From: JBEIUL01 sp044356865
Lineage (GTDB): Bacteria > Planctomycetota > Phycisphaerae > Phycisphaerales > SM1A02
NCBI GenBank assembly: GCA_044356865.1
Contig: JBIKVN010000101.1
Location: 1-10,854, forward strand
Reading direction: 5' to 3'
DNA: 10,854 nucleotides
The translations under genes and the position numbers were made by a program. A model generated the notes under the pieces. That model made no database searches, was not told where the DNA came from, and was given only the letters and a program-made list of their open reading frames with translations. The first letter of the stretch is position 1; every line of letters starts with the position of its first letter. This document shows, piece after piece, positions 5,744 through 10,854 of the stretch.

Positions 5744-7756
5744 TCAGGTCCAGTAGCCGAGGAGGGTCGCGAGGTCGGCGGCGTTCACCACGCCGTCGAG
5801 GTTGAAGTCGCCGGGGCCCGAGGTGCCCCACGCGCCGAGCAGGATCGCGAGGTCGGCGGCGTTGACCACGCCGTCGCCGTTGAGGTCACCGGGGGTGCCG
5901 GTGTTCTCGACGGGCTCGCCGAACACGTTGAACTTGCAATTCCAGATGTCGTTGGCGTCGTCGCCCGACTGGACGGTGTAGCCGGGAAGCGTCCAGCGCT
6001 GGAAGCCCTGGGCCGCCGTGGTTCCGGGGAACACCGCCGACCGCCAGGCAAACGGCCCTTGGGTGTCGGTCATGCCGATGCCGCCCGGAGCGTAGATGAA
6101 CCACGCAAAGTTCGATACCGTCGTGGGGTTCGCCGGATCGCTCGCGTACACCGTCAGGTAGTAGTCGCCCGGATCGAGCTCGAAATCGACCGCGATCGGG
6201 TGGGAGGCGTTGGCCGCCGCATCGAGCGCGTCGTCGAACGGAACCGGGAAGGGCACGAAGCCCGCCACCACCTGGTCCCCGTTGACCGGCTTGTTGAAGC
6301 CGGTGCGGTTCCAGACGATGTAGCTCATGTTGGTGTTGGTGGCGCCGGCCGGGACGAAGCCCGCCGGGGTGATCTCGTTGATCTGCCACTTGTTGTTGCC
6401 CGCGGGAGGCGCCGGGACGGTCCACGGGATGGCCAGCCAACGCTGCGGATTCGCCGCATTGAGCGAACCGCTCGAGAGGCCGAGGTTCGTGTTCGCGCCC
6501 GACGCGGTGTTGATCACGAACTTCTGCGGACCGGTCGTGTAGACCACGAACGAGAAGCTGATCGAGACGCCGATGTTGCCGGTCGCGGCCTGGCTCGGGG
6601 TCTGCCCGGCGGCGGCGTCGTAGAAGCCGCCGATGCGGAACATGTAGTACTCGTCCTCGATCGCATCGATGATGGTCACGGTCTCGGGACCGGCGGTCGT
6701 GCCGCAGGTGTCGTCGACGCAGCCGATGTAGTACTGCGGCAGCGTCTGCGGGTCGGCGATGACCGGCTGGTCACCGAGGGCGTAGACCTCGATCACGCTG
6801 TCGAAGGTGGTGGCGCAGGCGTTGAAGGTCAGGGCGCCGTCGCCGGGAGCCTTCACCACGTACCACAGGTCGCGACCCATCTTCGAGGTGCAGGGGCTGT
6901 TGCCCGGGCCGTCGGTGTTCGCGTTCACGTTGGTCGCCGCGAAGGTATCACCGACCGCCTTGAGGCTGGGCTGCGTGAGGCAGTCGTTGTTGTACTGCGG
7001 AACCGTGCAGGTGTAGATGAAGTAACCGCACAGGTCGACGGCGTACTGCACGCAGTTGGCGTCCCACTGCAGGTCGCAGCAGAGCGGATCGGTCGTGCAG
7101 ATGGTGTTGCAGCAGTCGAAGTCGTTGCAGCCCGGGGTCGGGTGCACGACATCGCACGGCGCCGCCTTCGCGTTGCAGGTCGCGTAGGGCGATTCCTGGA
7201 CCTCGATGGTCAGCGAGTAGTTGTTGCAGGTGTAGATCGGATTGGCCGCGTCGGTCTCGAACGGGGTCGTCGCGACGGCGACGTAGGTTCCCGCCTCGAG
7301 GGCGAAGTCCGCCGACTGGCACTGGCCCGCGCCTTGGACGCCGTAGAGCTGGACGTCGTCGTCGCAGTTGGTGTTCCACTTGAAGAGGAACAGGACCGTG
7401 TTGGGGAGCGAGGTGTTGCCGAGGTCGAGCGACACCAGCGCGTTGTCGGCGATGGTGAACCGCACCCAGTCGAGGTCACGGCTGGTGTAACCCGTGCCGC
7501 CCTCGGGGATGAAGGTGCCGATGGTGCCGTCGACGCGGACCACCGATCCGAACCCGATGTTGCCGACTTCCTGGAAAGGAACCGGCACGGTCGTCGAGTA
7601 GTTGCACCCGCCGTTCGGGTCAGGATTCTGCGGGCCGCAATTGGCCGCATCGTTCTGCGGGATCACCGGTTGCGTGGGCGAGTTGCCGCACTGCGCGAAG
7701 ACCGCGCCGGTGACGCCGAGAGCCGCGGCGCTCATCCAAAGACTGCTCTGAAGCAT
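5744..7756 (-). CDS. Secreted Cys-rich protein with C-terminal dockerin-like domain
   Basis: The product has 670 residues. Residues 1-21 are a signal peptide with a likely cut at VFA-Q. Residues 60-190 and 255-405 look like two beta-sandwich units of the PPC/DVUA0089 kind ('DLDWVRFTIADNALVSLDLG' and 'DLWYVVKAPGDGALTFNACA'). Between them, residues 210-243 hold a dense cysteine motif: C210, C215, C216, C220, DPLCC (226-227), WDANC (235), C243. This is a pattern I associate with exported planctomycete proteins. Residues 410-615 form a third, beta-rich region without an enzyme motif I recognise. Residues 623-644 and 649-670 are two EF-hand-like loops (D624, N626, D628, D635 and D650, N652, D654, D661), typical of the planctomycete GC-type dockerin found at C-termini. 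The start is fixed by GGAGGT 8 nt before the ATG, and the gene has its own terminator. Acid-rich, probably calcium-binding and extracellular. Role unknown. Confidence 0.88.
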   Translation of the reverse strand: MLQSSLWMSAAALGVTGAVFAQCGNSPTQPVIPQNDAANCGPQNPDPNGGCNYSTTVPVPFQEVGNIGFGSVVRVDGTIGTFIPEGGTGYTSRDLDWVRFTIADNALVSLDLGNTSLPNTVLFLFKWNTNCDDDVQLYGVQGAGQCQSADFALEAGTYVAVATTPFETDAANPIYTCNNYSLTIEVQESPYATCNAKAAPCDVVHPTPGCNDFDCCNTICTTDPLCCDLQWDANCVQYAVDLCGYFIYTCTVPQYNNDCLTQPSLKAVGDTFAATNVNANTDGPGNSPCTSKMGRDLWYVVKAPGDGALTFNACATTFDSVIEVYALGDQPVIADPQTLPQYYIGCVDDTCGTTAGPETVTIIDAIEDEYYMFRIGGFYDAAAGQTPSQAATGNIGVSISFSFVVYTTGPQKFVINTASGANTNLGLSSGSLNAANPQRWLAIPWTVPAPPAGNNKWQINEITPAGFVPAGATNTNMSYIVWNRTGFNKPVNGDQVVAGFVPFPVPFDDALDAAANASHPIAVDFELDPGDYYLTVYASDPANPTTVSNFAWFIYAPGGIGMTDTQGPFAWRSAVFPGTTAAQGFQRWTLPGYTVQSGDDANDIWNCKFNVFGEPVENTGTPGDLNGDGVVNAADLAILLGAWGTSGPGDFNLDGVVNAADLATLLGYWT
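5771..5890 (-). repeat. Direct DNA repeat encoding the two dockerin EF-hand loops
   Basis: Two 42-nt units (5771-5812 and 5849-5890) are offset by 78 nt, i.e. 26 codons. They differ at few positions, both encoding G-D-x-N-x-D-G-V-V-N-A-A-D-L-A. The identity at DNA level suggests internal duplication with later drift, or conversion between the two copies. Confidence 0.8.
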
Positions 7757-7764
7757 GACGAGGG

Positions 7765-7770
7765 ACCTCC
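7765..7770 (-). promoter_or_regulatory. Ribosome binding site of the dockerin-like gene
   Basis: GGAGGT on the minus strand, 8 nt before the ATG at 7756. It is the best Shine-Dalgarno in the window and suggests strong translation. Confidence 0.8.
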
Positions 7771-8008
7771 TGTAGACCGCGCACGACGAAGGGGGTGCGG
7801 GGCGTTCTGTCTGCCGGCCGCGCGGACGGCAACGTTACCGGCGCGCGACAGCCCGCAGACTTCATGGAATCTACACCCCAGATCAACCAGGTCCACCCGA
7901 AGGGATGGAATTTGAAGTTATCTCGCGGATTACGGGAATGAGTTGCGAGCCGAAGACCTGCCACACAACTCGGCTGGACAACAAGCCCGCGGTGGTCCAA
8001 CCGCCCCC

Positions 8009-8029
8009 AAAATCCGTTACCGGACTTTT
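8009..8029 (-). terminator. Possible weak terminator of clpS
   Basis: On the minus strand, TCCG-GTAA-CGGA forms a short stem flanked by AAAA(G) on the 5' side and TTTT on the 3' side, so the arms extend with A-T pairs around one bulged G. It lies 25-45 nt after the clpS stop. The stem is short and the T-tract has only four bases, so efficiency is doubtful. Confidence 0.35.
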
Positions 8030-8032
8030 GCC

Positions 8033-8058
8033 TTCAGGGGCGTTCAGGGGCGTTCAGG
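8033..8058. repeat. Tandem 10-bp repeat spanning the clpS stop codon
   Basis: The unit TTCAGGGGCG occurs twice in full (8033-8042, 8043-8052), then as TTCAGG (8053-8058). On the minus strand it reads TGAACGCCCC repeated. Because 10 is not a multiple of 3, the three TGA triplets fall in the three different frames, starting with the real clpS stop at 8056-8054. Confidence 0.85.
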
Positions 8059-8410
8059 TCTCCGGCTCGATCGTGACCGTGAGCCGGCACGACCGGAACT
8101 GCTCCTCGAGGAACTCGGCCCGCTCGCGGTGGGTGACGGTCACCAGCGAAACGCCCTTGCGGTGGGCCTCGACCATGCACCGGGTGGCCGCCGGGATGTT
8201 GATCCGGGCGATCCGGGACACCGTGTCGACCACGTAGCCCATCTCGTTCACCTCGTCGTTGTGCAGCAAGACCTTCCAGCCGGGCTGGACCGTCGGCTTG
8301 GGAGCCGGGCGGGCGGGCGCCGGCCGGGTCGCGACCGCAGGCTTGGCACCCGACCCCTCCGGCGCAGCCGGAGTCGGATCGGCGTCCTTGGGTTGAGTCT
8401 CTTGGGCCAT
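8054..8410 (-). CDS. clpS: ClpS, N-degron adaptor for Clp protease
   Basis: ClpS binds proteins with bulky hydrophobic N-terminal residues and hands them to the ClpA/ClpC unfoldase for degradation by ClpP. The product has 118 residues. Residues 1-43 are an Ala/Pro/Lys-rich, probably disordered N-terminal extension, longer than the roughly 25 residues of E. coli ClpS; this segment enters the unfoldase pore. Residues 44-117 are the ClpS core: 'GWKVLLHNDEVNEMGYVVDT' keeps the Asn51-Asp52 pair that holds the substrate amino group and the Met57 gatekeeper position, and 'MVEAHRKG' keeps the pocket His83. The second half ('VTHRERAEFLEEQFRSCRLTVTIEPE') follows the usual helix and final strand. The ATG at 8410 has AAGGAG 8 nt upstream. 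No clpA neighbour is visible, so the partner lies elsewhere. Some planctomycetes and cyanobacteria carry more than one ClpS; whether this is the main copy cannot be told. Confidence 0.9.
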   Translation of the reverse strand: MAQETQPKDADPTPAAPEGSGAKPAVATRPAPARPAPKPTVQPGWKVLLHNDEVNEMGYVVDTVSRIARINIPAATRCMVEAHRKGVSLVTVTHRERAEFLEEQFRSCRLTVTIEPET

Positions 8411-8418
8411 CGACAGGG

Positions 8419-8442
8419 CTCCTTCGGGAAGGGCGGAGTATA
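8419..8442 (-). promoter_or_regulatory. clpS promoter -10 box and ribosome binding site
   Basis: On the minus strand, TATACT (8437-8442) is a close match to the -10 consensus and lies just upstream of AAGGAG (8419-8424), which is 8 nt before the ATG. No good -35 is present at 16-18 nt, so either the match is weak there or an activator is needed. Transcription starting about 7 nt after the box would give a short leader of about 20 nt. Confidence 0.45.
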
Positions 8443-8490
8443 CCGGTCGGGCGTCCCGGCCTGACGGTTTCCGGTGTTTTTCCCGCAGTT

Positions 8491-8512
8491 CGGCCCCACG
8501 GTCGGGGGGCCG
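8491..8512 (-). terminator. GC hairpin after the dehydrogenase gene
   Basis: CGGCCCC (8491-8497) and GGGGCCG (8506-8512) form a 7-bp GC stem with an 8-nt loop, 7 nt after the dehydrogenase stop. On the minus strand no T-tract follows, so it would be at best a pause or a 3'-end-protecting structure rather than a classical intrinsic terminator. Confidence 0.35.
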
Positions 8513-8518
8513 GAGCCG

Positions 8519-9553
8519 TCACCCCCGCCAGTCCACGACCACCTTCCCGAACTGCTCGCCGGCCTCGAGGCGGGTGTAGGCGTCGCGGGCGGCCTCGGGG
8601 CGGAAACACCGGTCGATGGTCGGCTTCAGGAAGCCGCGGCGGAAGAGGCTCACCACCGCGCGGAACTCATCCATGTCGCCCATGGTCGAGCCGACGATCG
8701 ACAGTTGGTTCCAGAACACCCGGGTCAGGTCGGTGGTCGCATCGGGGCCGCTCGTGCAGCCGCAGGTCGCGAACGTTCCGCCGCGGGCGAGGCTCTTGAT
8801 GCACGAGAGATGCACCGCCTTGCCCACGCTGTCGACGCAAAGGTCGACGCCTCTGCGGCCGGTCGCCTTGCGGACCTCGCGCGACCAGTCGCCGCCGTCG
8901 TCGAGCACCGTCACGTCGGCCCCCAGGGCCTTCGCCCGCTCGAGCTTCGCGGCATGGCGGCTGGTCACGATCGTCGTGCACCCGAGGTGGCGGGCGATCG
9001 AGAGGGCCGCAAGGGCCACCCCCCCGCCGATGCCGGTGATCAGCACCGACTGGCCGGCCTTCAGCCCGCCGCGGGTGACCATCATTCGCCACGCGGTCAG
9101 GTGCACGAGCCCGAACGCGGCCGCCTCGACCGGGTCGGCCTCGCCGACCGGAAGCAGGTTCGCGACCGGGGCCTTGAACCGCTCGGCGAGGCAGCCGTGG
9201 ACATGCTCACCGATCATCACGAGGTCGGGCGGGGCAGGATCGCGATCGGGTTGCGCCGGCTCGGGCTGGGGCACCGCGGCGTTCAGCAGCACCCGCCGCC
9301 CGACCCACGCGGGATCGACTCCCGGCCCGACCCGTTCGACGCGGCCGCAGCCGTCCGAGCCGGTGATCTTCGGATAGGTCGGGTCGACGCCGGGCAACCC
9401 CATGCCGACCCAGAGGTCGAGATGGTTCAGGGCCGCGGCCTCGGTCTTGACCACGGCCTCGCCCGGCCCCGGCTCGGGGTCGGGAAACTCGGACAGAAGA
9501 CGCACGTTCGGGGCCACCGGGGCCCCCTGCCGTTCGATCACGATCGCTCGCAT
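8519..9553 (-). CDS. Medium-chain dehydrogenase/reductase, zinc-less variant
   Basis: A cytoplasmic NAD(P)-dependent oxidoreductase of 344 residues, the usual MDR length. The N-terminal GroES-like domain has 'AALNHLDLWVGMGLPG' (40-55) and 'ITGSDGCGRVERVGPGVD' (63-80). The Rossmann domain begins at about 167, with 'SVLITGIGGGVALAALSIA' carrying the glycine-rich nucleotide loop, followed by 'RHAAKLERAKALGADV' (199-214). The C-terminal 'LTRVFWNQLSIVGSTMG' (276-292) and 'EQFGKVVVDW' are typical of the zinc-binding dehydrogenase subgroup. However, the catalytic zinc ligands of ADH are replaced (Cys by Asn43, His-Glu by Ser66-Asp67). The four-Cys structural zinc loop is replaced by a Pro/Asp-rich stretch without Cys (91-117). 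A quinone-oxidoreductase or enoyl-reductase type reaction is therefore more likely than alcohol oxidation. The ATG at 9553 lacks a Shine-Dalgarno. Substrate unknown. Confidence 0.88.
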   Translation of the reverse strand: MRAIVIERQGAPVAPNVRLLSEFPDPEPGPGEAVVKTEAAALNHLDLWVGMGLPGVDPTYPKITGSDGCGRVERVGPGVDPAWVGRRVLLNAAVPQPEPAQPDRDPAPPDLVMIGEHVHGCLAERFKAPVANLLPVGEADPVEAAAFGLVHLTAWRMMVTRGGLKAGQSVLITGIGGGVALAALSIARHLGCTTIVTSRHAAKLERAKALGADVTVLDDGGDWSREVRKATGRRGVDLCVDSVGKAVHLSCIKSLARGGTFATCGCTSGPDATTDLTRVFWNQLSIVGSTMGDMDEFRAVVSLFRRGFLKPTIDRCFRPEAARDAYTRLEAGEQFGKVVVDWRG

Positions 9554-9615
9554 GGGAAGCGAGGATATCGCGGCTGCACCCGCGGACGGGAAGCCGGACC
9601 CCTATCGTTCACGCC
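9554..9615. promoter_or_regulatory. Short divergent intergenic region
   Basis: These 62 bp separate the ATG of the dehydrogenase gene (minus) from that of the DUF1573 gene (plus) and must carry promoters or start signals for both. Neither start has a purine-rich Shine-Dalgarno. On the plus strand, CTATCG lies a few bases before the ATG. On the minus strand, GATATC (9563-9568) lies about 10 nt from the other ATG. Leaderless or near-leaderless transcripts would fit. Confidence 0.4.
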
Positions 9616-10635
9616 ATGAACTGCCTGAACAGCGTCCTCGCCGTCGCCCTCGGTCTGTTCGCCTCCGCCCCGCTCCCGGCCCAGGTTCCCGCCGCGCCGA
9701 ATCGCCCCGCCGTCGCCCCGCCGGCCAGCGGCCCCATCCTGGCCGACCCGCCCGGCGTCAACTTCGGCGTGGTACGACCCGAGACGATCGTCGAGGCCAC
9801 GATCAAGCTGATGAACCCGCTCGACCATCCGGTTCGCATCGTGCGGGCCGTCCCGAGCTGCCAGTGCACGACGATCGACATGGTGGGCAAGGTCATTCCC
9901 GCCCGCGGCATGATCGAGATGCCGATGTCGATGAAGACCGCCAAGAGCGTGGGCCAGCGAAGCGCGAACGTGTCGCTGGCGTTCGAAGGACTGCAGCAGG
10001 TGCTGGTCGTGGCGATCGAGTGCGAGACGGCCCTGCCGATCCGCGCGAACCCGCCGTTCGTCGACGCGCAAGTCGCCGAACGCATGAAGGGAACCTTCGA
10101 AATCGCCGCCCAGGACGGCAAGGCCTTCCGGGTGATCTCGGTCAACGGGAAGCCGCCGGTGTCCGCCGGGGGCGGCGATCCGTCGTCGCCGCGGGCCTCG
10201 CACCGCCTCGCCTACGACTTCACCGCCCCGGGCTTCCGCGTGCCCAAGTATGTCCTCGTCGAGACCGATCGCGACGACTGCCCGCTGGTCGACCTGCGGG
10301 TGAGGCACGAGACCACCCGCATCTCGCCGCCGTTCGCGGTCGCCGAGTTCCGCTCGAGCGCGGGTCGCATCGCGCCGGGCGGGACCGGTTCGTTCGAGCT
10401 CGAGATCAAGAAGATGGGCGAGGCCCGCGTCACGGGGGTGCGATCGCTCTCGCCCGACGCGACGGTTCGCATCGAGGGCCAGAAGGCCGACGGCTCGAGC
10501 GTGCTGCTGACCGTCGCGGTCACGCCGCGGGCCGGCTTCGAGGGGCTGCTCGTGCTTCCGGTCGAGATCACCGCCGCCTGGAAGCGGTACGAGCACCTCG
10601 TGTTCGCCTCGGTGCGGGCGATGAACGCTCCCTGA
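9616..10635 (+). CDS. Secreted DUF1573 protein with Ig-like repeats
   Basis: The product has 339 residues and is the only plus-strand gene. Residues 1-23 are a signal peptide (MNCLNSVLAVALGLFASAPL, then PAQ), followed by an Ala/Pro linker to about 40. Residues 48-135 match DUF1573: 'NFGVVRPETIVEATIKLMN' with 'HPVRIVRAVPSCQCTTIDM' and 'IPARGMIEM', i.e. the F-G-x-V start, the N/T-P strand and the S-C-x-C-T centre (Cys82, Cys84). Two further beta-sandwich-like units follow: about 146-232 ('GTFEIAAQDGKAFRVISVNG', 'PKYVLVETD') and about 235-330 ('GRIAPGGTGSFELEIKKMG', 'LLVLPVEITA'). The whole thus resembles tandem ASH/Ig-like domains, with only the first keeping Cys-x-Cys. The family is common in Bacteroidetes and Planctomycetota and is usually exported, with no known catalytic activity. 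The start is the ATG at 9616, without a Shine-Dalgarno; the signal peptide begins there. Confidence 0.88.
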   Translation: MNCLNSVLAVALGLFASAPLPAQVPAAPNRPAVAPPASGPILADPPGVNFGVVRPETIVEATIKLMNPLDHPVRIVRAVPSCQCTTIDMVGKVIPARGMIEMPMSMKTAKSVGQRSANVSLAFEGLQQVLVVAIECETALPIRANPPFVDAQVAERMKGTFEIAAQDGKAFRVISVNGKPPVSAGGGDPSSPRASHRLAYDFTAPGFRVPKYVLVETDRDDCPLVDLRVRHETTRISPPFAVAEFRSSAGRIAPGGTGSFELEIKKMGEARVTGVRSLSPDATVRIEGQKADGSSVLLTVAVTPRAGFEGLLVLPVEITAAWKRYEHLVFASVRAMNAP

Positions 10636-10854
10636 ACTCGAGACGGAACGCTTGTCGACCGCGGTTTTGGGGGCGATAGCCCGGTTTCCGGTCGTTGCCC
10701 CGGAAATGCAGGCGGAAGCCGTCGCGAGAACGAATCGGGAACCGCATGGCCGCGAAGTGACCCGACCGCCCGGTCCTGAAAGACCGGATGTTGCGGTCGC
10801 GACAAGTCGTCCGAGCCGGCAATGCCGGAACGAGAGGCCCCCGATGATCCACTC
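10636..10854. other. Non-coding tail with several hairpins
   Basis: No supported gene lies in these 219 bp. It holds small inverted repeats: GGGC-GATA-GCCC (10671-10682); TTTCCGG/CCGGAAA (10685-10691 with 10700-10706), which is the best candidate 3' end for the DUF1573 transcript but lacks a T-tract; CCGGTC-CTGAAA-GACCGG (10770-10787); and CCGGC-AAT-GCCGG (10815-10827 region). At the far right, GAGAGG precedes an ATG at 10844 by a few bases, which could be the start of the next plus-strand gene, but only 11 nt of it are visible. Confidence 0.45.

Larger units (their letters stand above)
7757..8053. other. Gene-free region upstream of the dockerin-like gene
   Basis: About 300 bp without a supported gene. 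The frames crossing it on either strand either lack a start signal or read out of register into real genes. The part at 7855-8030 is visibly less GC-rich than the rest, as expected of a promoter region. It contains a TAGATT -10-like hexamer on the minus strand near 7869-7874, but without a good -35. Closer to the gene, 7807-7851 can fold: CTGTC pairs with GACAG, CGCGCG (7819-7824) with CGCGCG (7842-7847), and an inner near-palindrome lies at 7827-7840. This would form a structured 5' leader. The clpS end structures lie at its right side. Confidence 0.5.

Noticed and set aside
4161..5756. A 531-residue open frame on the plus strand opposite the adaptor gene
   Set aside because: Same composition artefact; it reads Leu/Asp/Gly/Val-rich strings and runs across a perfect terminator stem.
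5582..7915. A 777-residue open frame on the plus strand opposite the secreted protein gene
   Set aside because: It has no signal peptide or recognisable motif, is dominated by Arg/Val/Gly/Asp repeats typical of antisense reading of G/C-ending codons, and the opposite strand has a clear domain-bearing gene with an ideal ribosome site and a terminator.
7620..8000. A 126-residue minus-strand frame in the gap upstream of the secreted protein
   Set aside because: It begins in non-coding sequence without a ribosome site and ends out of register inside the secreted-protein gene; no family resemblance.
9538..10596. A 352-residue minus-strand frame opposite the DUF1573 gene
   Set aside because: His/Arg/Asp-rich shadow without motif; the plus strand encodes a signal peptide and DUF1573 pattern.
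10788..10847. A 19-codon frame ending in ATGA with a possible next gene at 10844, as in a leader peptide
   Set aside because: No ribosome site before it, and only 11 nt of the possible downstream gene are visible, so it cannot be tested here.
1..10854. Search for CRISPR repeats, transposase, tRNA, rRNA or phage genes
   Set aside because: I see no regularly spaced repeats, no transposase or integrase motifs, and no tRNA-like cloverleaf; the only repeats are the dockerin loops and the 10-bp unit at clpS.

Overview
The window is GC-rich (strong G/C bias at third codon positions throughout). The best clue to its origin is the secreted protein at 5744-7756. It ends in a planctomycete-style dockerin-like pair of EF-hand loops and carries a Cys-rich CCxxxC...CC...WDxxC motif. 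With the DUF1573 protein at the right end, this points to Planctomycetota, most likely a Phycisphaerae-type bacterium. This is inferred from protein style; no rRNA or marker gene is present.

Layout from left to right; all genes are on the minus strand except the last. (1) 1-400: the 5' part of a secreted PRC-barrel protein that runs off the left edge. (2) 482-5546: a four-gene efflux cluster, transcribed in the order adaptor (HlyD/MacA-like), ATPase, permease (MacB/FtsX-like) and TolC-type outer-membrane factor. Junctions are 7 nt apart or overlap by 7 and 8 nt, so this is one translationally coupled operon encoding an inner-membrane pump, a periplasmic adaptor and an outer-membrane duct. (3) 5677-5706: a strong intrinsic terminator that separates the efflux operon from the gene upstream of it. 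(4) 5744-7756: a large secreted Cys-rich protein with a C-terminal dockerin-like domain and a near-ideal ribosome binding site, followed by a gene-free stretch of about 300 bp. (5) 8054-8410: clpS, the N-degron adaptor of ClpAP-type proteases, with its own promoter-like -10 box and a good ribosome binding site. (6) 8519-9553: a medium-chain dehydrogenase/reductase that appears to have lost its zinc sites. (7) 9616-10635, plus strand: a secreted DUF1573 protein, divergent from the dehydrogenase across 62 bp. (8) 10636-10854: a non-coding tail with several small hairpins.

Four products build the cell envelope efflux system. Three others (PRC-barrel, dockerin-like and DUF1573 proteins) are predicted to be exported, and ClpS and the dehydrogenase are cytoplasmic. 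I see no mobile element, CRISPR array, tRNA or rRNA, and no convincing unknown multi-gene system. The most unusual items are the zinc-less dehydrogenase, the cysteine-rich dockerin-like protein, the three-frame stop repeat after clpS, and the short divergent region where neither gene has a Shine-Dalgarno sequence.
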